From Planctomycetia bacterium (GTDB lineage Bacteria > Planctomycetota > Planctomycetia > Pirellulales > UBA1268): a DNA stretch of 39,648 nt. Made by a program: the position numbers and the translations under genes. A model generated the notes under the pieces. That model made no database searches, had not been told where the DNA came from, and saw nothing but the letters and a program-made list of their open reading frames with translations. Numbering within the stretch: position 1 is the stretch's first letter; the number at the start of each line of letters is the position of its first letter. The stretch covers positions 1-39,648 of the forward strand of contig JAIOPD010000017.1 of NCBI GenBank assembly GCA_021414115.1. Reading direction: 5' to 3'. Shown piece after piece: positions 1-8,342 of this stretch.

Positions 1-132
1 GGATTCAACGGCAAAGCAAAACTGACCACCAGAAAAGCGTTCGGCTTCCGGACGCCGCGGGGCATCGAAATCGCGCTCTTTCATGTGCTCGGGCGGTTAC
101 CCGAGCCTGCGTTCACCCACAGATTCTGCTGA
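1..132 (+). CDS. ISL3-like transposase, C-terminal end (runs off the left edge)
   Basis: An open frame enters from the left edge with no start and closes with TGA at 130-132, giving 43 residues. The tail contains KAFGFRTPRGIEIALF followed by LPEPAFTHRFC. I associate this basic/aromatic 'RKAxGFR' segment and 'PEPxxTHRF' ending with ISL3-like DDE transposases, from memory and without a search. The catalytic residues would lie outside the window. The frame converges on, and overlaps by 36 bases, the end of the minus-strand leucine-rich-repeat gene. The last codons of that gene therefore probably come from the end of this element. I could not place the terminal inverted repeat. Confidence 0.55.
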   Translation, partial: GFNGKAKLTTRKAFGFRTPRGIEIALFHVLGRLPEPAFTHRFC

Positions 133-1794
133 GGAGGCAAAAATATTGACTTCGTCGCGATGTTTGCTCAGCCATTCAACCGATTCGTCATCGATGCTCG
201 TAATTCCGAGCATCAATTTCCCCTTGTGGCTTGCAAACGCTTCAGCTACTTCGGGGGTGATGGTCTTGATGCTCGGCAACCGCAGGTCTCCGCGATATCT
301 CGCCAGACCGCGCGCTGCCTCGGGGGACAGGTCACATAACCCCTCTAGATCGAGTCCGAATTGCCGAGGTTTGTCCCCTTTTGCAGCAAGTGCAGTTGCT
401 GCTGCGGGATCAAGCGACTTTACTCCAGAAAGATCGACTTCGGCCACGCTCTGCGCAAGGATCGCAGCCGTATCTTTGTCGAGCGTTCTGAGGCCCTTCA
501 ACTCGAGAGCGTGGCTTGGACCTAGCGGCGCGAGCAGCGTTGCAACTGACGCGGGCAATTCATCTAGGGCGTTCATCTCAAGCCGGCGCAATCGCAGCTT
601 TCCAAGGTGCCTAGCAGATTCCAACGACAGCGTCCGAATCGAATTGAGCCGCAACGTGTCGCCAACGTAATCCGATAACGCTTCAGCAACGTCGGGCGGC
701 AACTCCGTCACGGAAAGCGTGAGTTCGTCGTCGCGTTTGGCGAGGGCGGCTGCCACCTCACTCGTTATCGCCTTGGCGGAGTGCACCTGCCCCATTAGCG
801 CGCTTGATCGCGACGAAACGACGTCCTGGGGAGCCAATACCACCTGGCCTTTGATTGAGCCGAGTGCTTCTTGGCTCTGCTTCGACATGCTATGAACTCC
901 TTTGAGCTCTAGCCTTGCTCCAGCAAATCGTCCGAGCACTTGGGCCAAAGGCAGCGGCATCTCTGTCAAGCCATTCAGAGCAAGGTCCGCCTCCGCGTCA
1001 ACCAAAGAGCGCGCAGCCTCAACGGACAAAGCAGTGAGTCCGCTAAGGTCGATTCGGTGGCTGAAGTCGAAATCATGGTCAGCGAACACCTTGGCAACCT
1101 CGGGAGATATCTCCTGAATGTGTTGAAACTGCCGCTCGCCGTCTTTGATCAGTTTCTTTGCCAACGCTGCACTCAGTAGATTTCTGAGCTTCGGCAGGTG
1201 AATGCCGCCTGGATGGCCCGCCAGAGCATCACCAGTCTCGCGATCTATATGCTCCAGCGCGGGCAAATCGATATCCGCGCGATGCGACGCAAGAGCGGCA
1301 GCGATCTCGGCATTCAGCGACTTTAAGGCAAACAGCCGTAACTGCTTTGTGTGCTTTGCTAACTCAGCAGCCGCTTCCGGCGAGATCTCTTCGATGAATC
1401 GCAGATCGCTGCCGCCCAATTCCATTCGAGTGAGCAGTCGCGTTGCCAGAGGCGCGGATGTCAGTCTTTGGAGGCGAGGCAGAAACAGCGTAGCGTCACC
1501 ACTGCAGAGTTCCGCTGCAGCATCATCGCTTACGAAGGTGAGGTGGTTCATCATGACAGTCTTTTCGGAGCCAAGTTTTCGCGCGAGTGGGGGTGACTCC
1601 AATCGGAGGAGGCCATCTAGGGACAGCGTGCCTTTGCAACGCGCTATGGCGTCAGCAGCTTCCGCCGAGAGGACCTCGATACTGCGGAGATCCAGGTAGC
1701 CCTCGAATAAGGCCAGTGAAGTCGCGACCTCCGGCGAGAGCTGCTTCAAATGCGAAAGGTCAAGTTCTTTGTTTTGGGCTAAAGCGGCCGCCAA
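97..1794 (-). pseudogene. GYF/leucine-rich-repeat protein, 3' fragment (interrupted by IS elements)
   Basis: This is the 565-residue C-terminal piece of a gene whose 5' part lies at 4083-5333. It is built almost entirely of degenerate repeats of about 23 residues with the pattern LxLxxLxxLsxEaAxxLA, for example ELDLSHLKQLSPEVATSLA, which suggests a leucine-rich-repeat-like solenoid for protein contacts. The apparent first codon at 1794 is a TTG that is an internal leucine in the intact gene, not a true start. Joining across the IS3 and IS5 elements gives ...RLVL-SNLQELESAD-LAAALA..., one continuous frame of about 985 residues. The stop (97-99) lies inside the converging transposase frame, so the native C-terminus may also be altered. 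It is probably untranslated in this strain unless internal initiation occurs. Confidence 0.8.
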
Positions 1795-1997
1795 ATCAGC
1801 AGACTCATGAGGTGGACCCCATTTGTTGGACAGTCGGGGGCCCTGTTTAAGGTGTAGCGCTACTGGGCAGTGGCCCGCGAGACCCCTCCTAAGGGTCTCA
1901 CGCGGCCACGAGGCGGTTTACGGGTTGTGTTCCTGTTGATGTTCTTTCGTTCTAAGTCCGTCTCAACGGAGATTTGAGCGCGAACACTTTTGTCGCG

Positions 1998-2759
1998 TCA
2001 GCCCTCTGCATAGACCTCGGCAGGTGTGCGGTAGGACAGGGCTTGGTGAATCCGCTCGTTGCAATAGAAGTCGAAGTACCTGCCCAGCGAGTCCTCGGCC
2101 TCCCAGCCGTCCGCATAGTCTCGTAGGTAGACCTCCTCGTACTTCACCGACCGCCAGAGTCGCTCCACGAAGACGTTGTCCAAAGCTCGGCCGCGGCCAT
2201 CCATGGAGATTGCCACACCGTCCTTTTCCAATCGGCTCGTGAAGGCCGCCGACGTGAACTGAGCGCCCTGATCCGTGTTGAAGATCTTGGGCCTGGCGCG
2301 TGACAGCGCTGCATCGAGGGCTTCGACACAAAAGTCTCCCGTGAGCGTGTTGGAAAGCCTCCACGACAGAACGTTGCGGCTGTAGAGATCCATCACCGCG
2401 GCCAAGTAGAGGAAGCCGTGCTGCAACGGAATGTAGGTGATGTCGCTCGCCCAGACCTGGTCGGGCCGCGTGATCGTGATATCCCGCAGTAAATAGGGGT
2501 AAACCTTGTGCCCGGGAGCCGGGCGACTGGTCGATCGCTTGCGGTGTATGCCCTCGAGGCCCATCAGTCGCATGAGCCGCTGGGCGCGCTTTCGGTTGAC
2601 TGCAAACTGCTCGCATACCTTCCTCGTTCCGAAGAACGGGCGCTTGATGTACAGTTCGTCGATCTGCCGCATCAGGGCGAGGTTCTCCGGCGACTCGCCC
2701 GCAGGCTCGTAGTACCAGCTGCTCCGCGCGAGGCCTACGAGTTCGCACTGTCGAGACAC
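1998..2759 (-). CDS. IS3-family transposase OrfB (integrase-core DDE)
   Basis: This is the catalytic half of the IS3 transposase, 253 residues from a GTG. The N-terminal SRQCELVGLARSSWYY is the usual start of the OrfB segment and is followed by an HTH_21-like region. The rve catalytic core shows the DDE acids in WASDITYIP, NTDQGAQFTS and VERLWRSVKYEE. The C-terminal YNxxRxH-like segment appears as CNERIHQALSYRTP. Upstream of the GTG the same frame is open back to the A9 run. The functional enzyme is therefore probably an OrfAB fusion made by -1 frameshifting, not a separately started protein. Confidence 0.93.
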   Translation of the reverse strand: MSRQCELVGLARSSWYYEPAGESPENLALMRQIDELYIKRPFFGTRKVCEQFAVNRKRAQRLMRLMGLEGIHRKRSTSRPAPGHKVYPYLLRDITITRPDQVWASDITYIPLQHGFLYLAAVMDLYSRNVLSWRLSNTLTGDFCVEALDAALSRARPKIFNTDQGAQFTSAAFTSRLEKDGVAISMDGRGRALDNVFVERLWRSVKYEEVYLRDYADGWEAEDSLGRYFDFYCNERIHQALSYRTPAEVYAEG

Positions 2760-2802
2760 GCTCAGGTGTTGGTGGTGTGGTTCGATGCATCGCCGCTTGA
2801 CC

Positions 2803-3096
2803 TCAGCCGACCTCGGCAGCTTTTTTTTTCAACCATTCGACCTCCATCTTCAGGCGGCCGATCTGCTCGTAGAGTTCCTGCTCGTCCGTGGCCTGGTCGG
2901 GCCGCCGCTGTCGCCCATCAGCGAACAGCTCGGCCACCTGGGCCATGAGCTGCTTCTTCCAGGCCGTCACCTGGCTCGTATGGATCCCAAACTGGCTCGC
3001 CAACTGAGCCGTCGTGCGGTCGCCCTTGGCGGCCGCCAAGGCCACCTTGGCCTTAAACGGAGCCCCATACACACGTCGCTTGCCCGGCATCGTCAT
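2803..3096 (-). CDS. IS3-family transposase OrfA (helix-turn-helix, HTH_Tnp_1)
   Basis: This 97-residue protein supplies the DNA-binding half of the transposase. It has a helix-turn-helix pattern in AAAKGDRTTAQLASQFGI followed by HTSQVTAWKKQL, then a leucine-zipper-like helix (EQIGRLKMEVEWLKKK) typical of IS3 OrfA dimerisation. The frame ends in KKKAAEVG just after the A9 slippery run. A -1 slip there would instead read KKKLPRSAEVKRRC and continue into OrfB. The start is the ATG at 3096, with a second ATG two codons in. Confidence 0.9.
   Translation of the reverse strand: MTMPGKRRVYGAPFKAKVALAAAKGDRTTAQLASQFGIHTSQVTAWKKQLMAQVAELFADGRQRRPDQATDEQELYEQIGRLKMEVEWLKKKAAEVG
2820..2829 (-). promoter_or_regulatory. 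Programmed -1 ribosomal frameshift site of the IS3 element
   Basis: On the minus strand the end of orfA contains nine consecutive A followed by G (A9 at 2821-2829, G from 2820). In frame 0 it reads AAA AAA AAA GCT and orfA stops eight codons later. After a -1 slip it reads AAA AAA AAG CTG and stays open into orfB. A6G-type slippery runs at this place are a known IS3-family device for making OrfAB. The frameshift itself is inferred. Confidence 0.8.
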
Positions 3097-3190
3097 CCTC
3101 CTGATAGGGGGCCTCCAAGCCCGGAGGCTCCACCTTATCAGGGCGCCCGAAATCCGGGGTCCACCTCATCAAGCTCTTGAAGATTGCTAA

Positions 3191-4102
3191 TAGGCCCTGA
3201 CAAAACCTATCCGGGACAGATGCCCCAACGGATCGCGACCCGGTAGCAAAGGACCGAAGCGGCGAGCCTGTTCCACGCATCTTGCACGTCGTCGGAGCGG
3301 TCGTAGCGAATCCGGAGGCGTCGCAGTCCCTTGAACCAACTGATCGTGCGCTCGACCACCCATCGAATCTTTCCGAGGCTGCTGCCGTGATCGATGCCTC
3401 TTCGGGCAATGACGGGTCTGATGCCCTGCGAGCGAAGGCTCTGCCTGATCGCCTCGCTGTCGTAGCCCCGGTCGGCGTAGATCACCTCAGGATACTTCCT
3501 CGGCCTGCCGGGCTTGCCGCCTATTTCGGGAAAGTCCTCGACCACCGGCAGAATCAGTTTGTAGTCGCTGGCGTTCGCTGGGGCGGTTCGGATCACGAGC
3601 GGCACGCCGTTGGCGTCGACGAGCAGCGTGTGTTTCGACCCAAGTTTTCTGCGGTCAACGGGGCTCGGCCCCGTCGCATCCCCACCGCCGAAAGCCCTCA
3701 CCAGAACACTGTCGATCACCGCCAACTCGGCTTCGAGGACGCCCGCCTTCCGCAGAATCGTCAGGAAGTGGAGATGCAATCGCTCCCAGATCCCACGGGC
3801 GTACCAATGCTGAAGGCGGCGGTGAGCCGTTCGCCCCGAGCAGCCGAGTTCCAACGGCACGTCCTCCCAGCGGCATCCGGTCACAAGCACGAACCAGATC
3901 ACCTTCACAACAATCCGATGCGGAATCGGTGGTCTGCCGCCGCGCCTCCCCACCGGCGTCTCGGCGGGAAGGTATGGCGACAACTCGTCGAAGAACTCTT
4001 CGGGCATCCGTGCATCTGCCATCTTGGCTCCCTCCAAGGTTCATGTGGACCTTGGAGGGCCATGCGCAAAGCGCGTGCCAAATCAGGTTTTGTCAGGGCC
4101 TA
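3191..4102 (-). mobile_element. IS5-family insertion sequence, about 912 bp, intact
   Basis: Terminal inverted repeats read TAGGCCCTGACAAAACCT from 3191 and its reverse complement up to 4102, a perfect match of 18 bases. The triplet TAA flanks both sides (3188-3190 and 4103-4105). This fits the 3-bp TNA duplications of the IS1031-type IS5 subgroup. If the ends are drawn two bases further in, the duplication would be TA, but only the TAA reading restores the host frame. One transposase gene fills the element. It lies 22 bp from the IS3 element, within the same host gene. Confidence 0.92.
3207..4037 (-). CDS. IS5-family transposase (DDE)
   Basis: This single-frame transposase has 276 residues. 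The N-terminal DUF4096-like region (GRRGGRPPIPHRIVVKVIWF, then VTGCRWEDVPLELG) is followed by a DDE_Tnp_1 core. The acids are visible in VIDSVLVRAFGGG, IYADRGYDS and WVVERTISWFKG. The length fits single-ORF IS5 members. An internal ATG six codons downstream (MADARMPEEFF) is an alternative start. No frameshift or internal stop is seen, so the enzyme should be active. Confidence 0.93.
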   Translation of the reverse strand: MEGAKMADARMPEEFFDELSPYLPAETPVGRRGGRPPIPHRIVVKVIWFVLVTGCRWEDVPLELGCSGRTAHRRLQHWYARGIWERLHLHFLTILRKAGVLEAELAVIDSVLVRAFGGGDATGPSPVDRRKLGSKHTLLVDANGVPLVIRTAPANASDYKLILPVVEDFPEIGGKPGRPRKYPEVIYADRGYDSEAIRQSLRSQGIRPVIARRGIDHGSSLGKIRWVVERTISWFKGLRRLRIRYDRSDDVQDAWNRLAASVLCYRVAIRWGICPG

Positions 4103-5333
4103 TAAGTACGAGTCGATTCCGTTTGTCGACCGACATCCGTGCAAGATGTTTCGCGGACTCGGGCGAAAGTTTGGTCACGGCGGGCAGGACCAACCCAGTA
4201 GTGCACGCGGACAGTTCCTTGGCTACTGCAGGCGTAAGTTCGGCCAATGACTCAAGGTCTATTGTTTGGCCACCCGAAAAGCCGGTCCCATCCCGGTGAT
4301 AGCGAACTAGGGCAGCAGCATCTTCCGGGGCGACACTCGTAAGTTTTCGGATATCGCCAAGTCGACTCAGTCGCTCTTTATCCGCCTGTAACTGCTCGCG
4401 CATTGCGGCTTTTTCGCCCTCAGCCTTCGAAGCCGCCTGGCCTGCGGTGGCGGCGAACTCGGAAAAGGAGTCGGTGCGATCAGCAACACTAAGTTCAATG
4501 GCTTTCTTGCCATTCACAATTGCTTCGGTGACTTTGCGTCGGGCTTCAGCAACTGCTGCGTCCCAAGCGGCGTTATTTGCATCCGCCGCTGCGGTCTCCA
4601 TCGAAGTACGCAGTGAAGTTAGTGTGACTAGGAATGCCTCGCGAAGACTCGTGATCTTCTCCGACAACGCTTCTTGGTCCCGAACTAGTGCCTGGTTTAG
4701 TGGACCGCGGGCGTCATAAGGGACTTGTTTTTCCACCTCAAGACAGCGTTCCGTGAAGCCGTACTTGGCTTTCTCGGCAGCGCTGTCCCAGTCCCCTTCA
4801 GCTCTCAGGAACATGTCGGCGATCTGCATTCGGCGGTTATCGAGCGCACGTTCAGATACTGACTCGCTAGCCGCACCGCCTTGGTGAGACAGGGAGGGAA
4901 CCGTGATTGATGGCAAGGACGGACGCGGTGCAATCGGGCGAGGCGCAGAAAATGTTCCCCGGTAGAGTGCAAGAAGGCCGAGCAGTGCGATCGCCACCCC
5001 TCCGCCTGCAATGGTGCGTGCACTAAGCCCTCGGCGCGATTTGCTTGACGACAAACTCGGCTTGGCGGTAGTCAATCCGGCCACGGTGGCTGTTGAAGCA
5101 GATGCCGTGGGGACGCTGGCTTGGGATGACGGGAGCTGAGCGTGTCGGGAGGAACCTCGTTGCAGAAACTCGCTTAGACCTTTCACTTGCACTGCCCGCA
5201 CCCAAGGGCCATTCGCTGTTTGCGCAATTAGCGTGTCGCTAGTGATGGCGTTTCGCTCCGCCAAGACCTTGAGTTCAGCAGAAGAAACTGGCCCCACAAT
5301 TTGGCCGGACGCATCTTTGTAGAAACCTGGCAT
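4083..5333 (-). pseudogene. GYF_2 domain membrane-anchored LRR protein, 5' fragment (interrupted by IS5 element)
   Basis: This N-terminal piece reads 416 codons, of which the first 410 are native and the last six (IGPDKT) come from the IS5 terminal repeat. Residues 1-58 form a GYF_2-like domain (FYKDASGQIVGPVSSAEL... NGPWVRA), a fold known to bind proline-rich peptides. A Ser/Thr-rich linker, a basic patch (KSRRG, about 98-102) and one membrane segment (about 107-125) follow. Next comes an Ala/Glu/Lys-rich helical region (about 165-325) and then the first leucine-rich repeats. Topology suggests a cytoplasmic GYF domain and an exported repeat region. The rest of the gene is at 97-1807 beyond the two insertion sequences. 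As it stands the product would be a truncated, anchored stub. Confidence 0.8.
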
Positions 5334-6399
5334 CGAAATACTCCCGCTTCAGACACGCATGGAGGGTTACTCCCTGTGCGAGAGGGATCATACCCGGAGA
5401 GGGCGACACGTCGCGAGCGTTGCGACGTACGTCGCCGCGGGCCGCCGGGTATTTCATGACACCGACAAATCCGCACGGGGGACGTTGGGGCGCGCCTGGA
5501 CCTCTGAAGACTCGCCCGCGCCGCCAGTTCTCCCGCCCAGCCCCTTGAAACCCGCGCAGAACCCTGCCATTCTCTTCCCCCAACCTCCGCCTTTCGGCAC
5601 GGAATGGGGCTCTCACTGGCGCAGTCCGGTCGCGGTTCTTTATCCTGGCGCGGAACTCGGGGCGAGGGTGGGGTAAGGAGCAGGCATGTAGCTACATTTA
5701 AGTGCCCCTCAGCCCACTCACCGCCTCCCACCCCCGTGCCCCCAGATCCAGCATCGCGTCCGATACCCGCAAACGCGAAAACTCTGCGGCGATAGCGGCA
5801 ACTCCAGCGTGGGCTTCATGGTGGACACAGCTGGACATCCTGATCGGCACGACAGCCAGCCATTCAAGGGCCATCCAATTGACAACAAATACGCCCCAAC
5901 TGGTCGCGGTTGGGTGCACCTTGGGACGGCGACGACAAAAGCCAAGGGGGAGGCTCTGTTTCGCACGCCTCGGCTCCATGCTCGCTTAAAGTGGCTGGGT
6001 TTTTGGCGAACCCCACAAAAGCGCAGTTATTTACAAGCCCCGGTTCGCTAGTCACCGAGGCGCGTTTTGCCCGGGGAACCTTGCAGCCCGTCCGGAACCA
6101 GCACCGCAGAAAGGCCGTCAAAGGGGCATTCGTCGCCTCAGTAGCTTGAACGAGGCCGGCGGGTATTGCTCCACACTCGGAAACCCGTTGGGCTTCGAGG
6201 TCAGCCCCGAGGACGGCTCTCGCGGCTTGGTCGTTATTGTTGTGAATTCAACACGGAGCTTGGTAACCCAGCTGAGCCAACGGTCGAGGGGTCTACTGGA
6301 AGCGGCTGGCTTCTGGGGCACCCCGAAAATCCGCCCAAAGGCTTGCGCTCGTTTGTGGCCGCGCTAGATTGAGCCTGGCAATCCAAGGAGGGCTGCCAG
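5334..6399. other. Long stretch with no convincing gene
   Basis: Short open frames here have no recognisable domain, no clear ribosome site and mutual overlaps. The upstream side of the GYF gene holds an inverted repeat ACGTCGC/GCGACGT (5408-5428) and a perfect 14-bp palindrome (5422-5435). It also has a TATGAT on the minus strand (5387-5392) that could be a -10 box, without a good -35. A minus-strand frame at 5698-5979 ends in plausible protein-like sequence (VSDAMLDLGARGWEAV) but its start is unconvincing; it may be a gene remnant. Two diverged copies of a segment encoding GFWxTPxxR occur near 5995-6030 and 6308-6340. The stretch looks like decayed sequence left of the integrative element. 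Confidence 0.5.
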
Positions 6400-6870
6400 A
6401 TGCCCCAAACCAGCCGCGTACTGTGCTGCCGGCGCATGGGCTTGGCAGCACCCGGGCCACTTCACACCGCTCGGACTGCAGGCATCTATACAGCCTCGGG
6501 AAGCTTTCTGGACCGCCCTGGCTGGGATGTCTTCAGGAGAGTCGTCGAGGGCCTACGGCGGGCTTGTCCGGCGGCGAAGCCCGTGGTCGTCCGAGCAGCC
6601 TGGCTGCCTCGGACGACCCTCGGAGAGTGCGTACGGCGGCCCCAGCGGTTCGTCGTGCGGCTCAACATGGCCATGAGCGAGTCCATGGCCGTCGAAACGC
6701 TGTGTCACGAGTGGGCGCATGCCTTGGCCTGGAACTACTCGCTCGACAAGCTCGCGAGGCAGGCCGACGTGAGCCCGCAAGAGTTCGACCTGGCCAGCCA
6801 TGACGAGGCCTGGGGGTGCGCGTATTCCCGGGTCTGGCGGGCGTATGTGGCAATCAGCGAAGCCCCGTGA
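6400..6870 (+). CDS. Small HEXXH zinc metallopeptidase-like protein
   Basis: This 156-residue protein contains METLCHEWAHALAW-like sequence, with HEWAH at residues 103-107. That is a gluzincin-type HExxH zinc site. A downstream SHDEAWGCAYSRVWRAY (133-149) could give the third ligand and resembles the end of phage-associated small metallopeptidases and SprT/IrrE-like proteins. The basic N-terminus (about 1-35) is poorly conserved-looking, and an internal ATG at codon 13 is an alternative start. It is the leftmost gene I assign to the integrative element. Related families include anti-repressor proteases that cleave a phage-type repressor, but no partner repressor is next to it, so the substrate is unknown. 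Confidence 0.65.
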   Translation: MPQTSRVLCCRRMGLAAPGPLHTARTAGIYTASGSFLDRPGWDVFRRVVEGLRRACPAAKPVVVRAAWLPRTTLGECVRRPQRFVVRLNMAMSESMAVETLCHEWAHALAWNYSLDKLARQADVSPQEFDLASHDEAWGCAYSRVWRAYVAISEAP

Positions 6871-6951
6871 GCGTAGATACAGACGAATCGGTGCGAAAGC
6901 CAGTTGTCAGGAACTTTGGGCTGCTAAATTAGTCCCTTGGAGGCGTGAGCC

Positions 6952-7602
6952 ATGAATCGGATTTCGAATTTTGTCGGGCATCTCGATTGGCTGCTTGCGC
7001 GATCGAGTTCGCTGGTCAGCCGCAATCCACTCGCGTTCTACAATTGCGCGATTCATATCCGGCTCGACACCTTGGACGGCGCGTCGTGGGCTCATCCCGA
7101 CAGCGATCGCGTCCGCAAGAAGCTGCTCACGCTCGTCGATGCGTTGGCCAATTCGGCTCTTCGGGCATACCTGAGCCTGCGTGATGAGAAGCAAGTGCGT
7201 CCTCCCCTGGCTAAGGCACTGGTCGCTCGCGGAAGGGCGGTGGTGGCTTTTGCACGGAAGTCTGGTTTTCCTGCCGACGCGCGAGAACAGCCGGGCGCAT
7301 CAAAGCCGCCGGATATCAACCAGGTGGTGGACGTACTGTCTCGAATTCATTCCGAGTCAGATGTCGTGCCGAGGCTGCCCGATGAGTACGTGGAAGACAT
7401 TTCAGGCGGCCTCTTGGACGTACTGGCTGGCGCGGCTTACGAAAGCGAGCCGGGAGCGGCACCCGGCGTGGGCCGCACCATGAAGAACACGGGCGCGGCA
7501 GCCATCGAACTAGCTGGACAAAAAAACCGCCCATCCGCGATTCCTGCGACTTTGCGGCAGCACAACCGGCTAGCCGCAAAAGTTCTTCGCAAACCATCCT
7601 GA
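6952..7602 (+). CDS. Unknown protein, 216 residues
   Basis: I do not recognise a family. The start is an ATG preceded by a GGAGG-like site (TTGGAGGCGTGAGCC ahead of 6952), which is strong for this region. The first half is predicted helical and soluble. The C-terminal third (about 165-216) is basic and low in complexity (KNTGAAAIELAGQKNRPS...). There are no transmembrane segments or cysteine motifs. It is followed after 12 bases by another unknown gene on the same strand, so the pair is probably co-transcribed as cargo of the integrative element. Confidence 0.6.
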   Translation: MNRISNFVGHLDWLLARSSSLVSRNPLAFYNCAIHIRLDTLDGASWAHPDSDRVRKKLLTLVDALANSALRAYLSLRDEKQVRPPLAKALVARGRAVVAFARKSGFPADAREQPGASKPPDINQVVDVLSRIHSESDVVPRLPDEYVEDISGGLLDVLAGAAYESEPGAAPGVGRTMKNTGAAAIELAGQKNRPSAIPATLRQHNRLAAKVLRKPS

Positions 7603-7614
7603 GGCTTTTCAGCC

Positions 7615-8253
7615 GTGGCTAAATCCAAGCCTAAGAAAAAGCCGGCGTCGAAAGCCACCGTGAAAGCGGTGAAGATCGACCCTAAGACATGGAAGAAGTT
7701 AGCACTCGCCGTTGAGTCGCTCCCCGAAGCTGAGCAAGCGATAGCTATCGGAACGACGGTGATGAACCGAGAAGCGGGTCGGCGAGCACTTGCGGAATTT
7801 CAGGAGTATAAGTCCGGGGCTGAGTACTGGTGGGCGTGGGCTATTCGAATACGCGGTGAACTCGAATCGGACACGCAGCACAAGCCCGTGGCCGCCAAAT
7901 ACGTTGGGAAAGCTCTGGTCGTCAGGACTCGTGTTGCACCCACAACAAGAGATAGGATTTGCAAGCCTGATATCTTCGGAGTTTTTGCGAGCCCTGAGGC
8001 GAGCGGAGTTTTAAAGGACGACGCGCTCTACGAGGTTGCAGTTGCCTGTGCGAACGGCAAAGGACGATCGACGAGTTCAAACCCTACAAGCAAAAAGTTG
8101 ACAAACCCGCTGAAGTTGCTCAAGAAGCGTGGTTTGGTTCAATTGATTGACGAACGAGTACGTTTGATGGACGGATGCGAAAGAGTTTTCGATCCCATCA
8201 AGTGGCCGCCGCCTGTGCCGCGTGATACGTACGTCGAACCGAAGCCGACGTAG
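7615..8253 (+). CDS. Unknown basic protein, possible winged-helix C-terminus
   Basis: This 212-residue protein starts from GTG. It opens with a lysine-rich tail (KSKPKKKPASKATVKAVK) that could contact nucleic acid. The middle has an acidic helix and a WWAWAIRIRGEL segment. The C-terminal KLTNPLKLLKKRGLVQLID resembles the recognition helix and wing of a winged HTH, but I cannot name a family. It lies 12 bases after the previous unknown gene. Its 3' end faces the candidate origin (hairpin at 8274-8305, iterons from 8343), so it converges with the replication operon on the other strand. Confidence 0.6.
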   Translation: MAKSKPKKKPASKATVKAVKIDPKTWKKLALAVESLPEAEQAIAIGTTVMNREAGRRALAEFQEYKSGAEYWWAWAIRIRGELESDTQHKPVAAKYVGKALVVRTRVAPTTRDRICKPDIFGVFASPEASGVLKDDALYEVAVACANGKGRSTSSNPTSKKLTNPLKLLKKRGLVQLIDERVRLMDGCERVFDPIKWPPPVPRDTYVEPKPT

Positions 8254-8273
8254 TATGCCGGCGTGTTTCTGCC

Positions 8274-8305
8274 CGCGTGCGTGTGCGCAAGCACGCACGC
8301 ACGCG
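8274..8305. terminator. GC-rich hairpin between converging genes
   Basis: An inverted repeat pairs CGCGTGCGTG (8274-8283) with CACGCACGCG (8296-8305) across a 12-base loop. It starts 20 bases after the stop of the 7615-8253 gene. No U-run follows on the plus strand, so rho-independent termination is uncertain. It directly precedes a tandem CTTATGGGAT repeat (8307-8316 and 8319-8328) and the iteron array, so it could instead be part of a replication origin. Confidence 0.5.
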
Positions 8306-8342
8306 GCTTATGGGATCCCTTATGGGATGTGGGTCACAGCTA

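Larger units (their letters stand above)
1808..3168 (-). mobile_element. IS3-family insertion sequence, 1361 bp, intact
   Basis: The element begins TGAGGTGGACCCC at 1808 and ends with the exact reverse complement at 3156-3168, a 13-bp perfect terminal inverted repeat with TG...CA ends as in the IS3 family. The trinucleotide TCA flanks both sides (1805-1807 and 3169-3171), which fits a 3-bp target duplication. Inside are orfA and orfB on the minus strand with a run of nine A between them. It interrupts the leucine-rich-repeat gene. The perfect ends and intact reading frames suggest a recent insertion. Confidence 0.93.

Noticed and set aside
97-1794. 565-codon frame as an independent gene starting at 1794
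   Set aside because: Its first codon is TTG without a ribosome site, and removal of the insertion sequences joins it in frame to the upstream GYF fragment.
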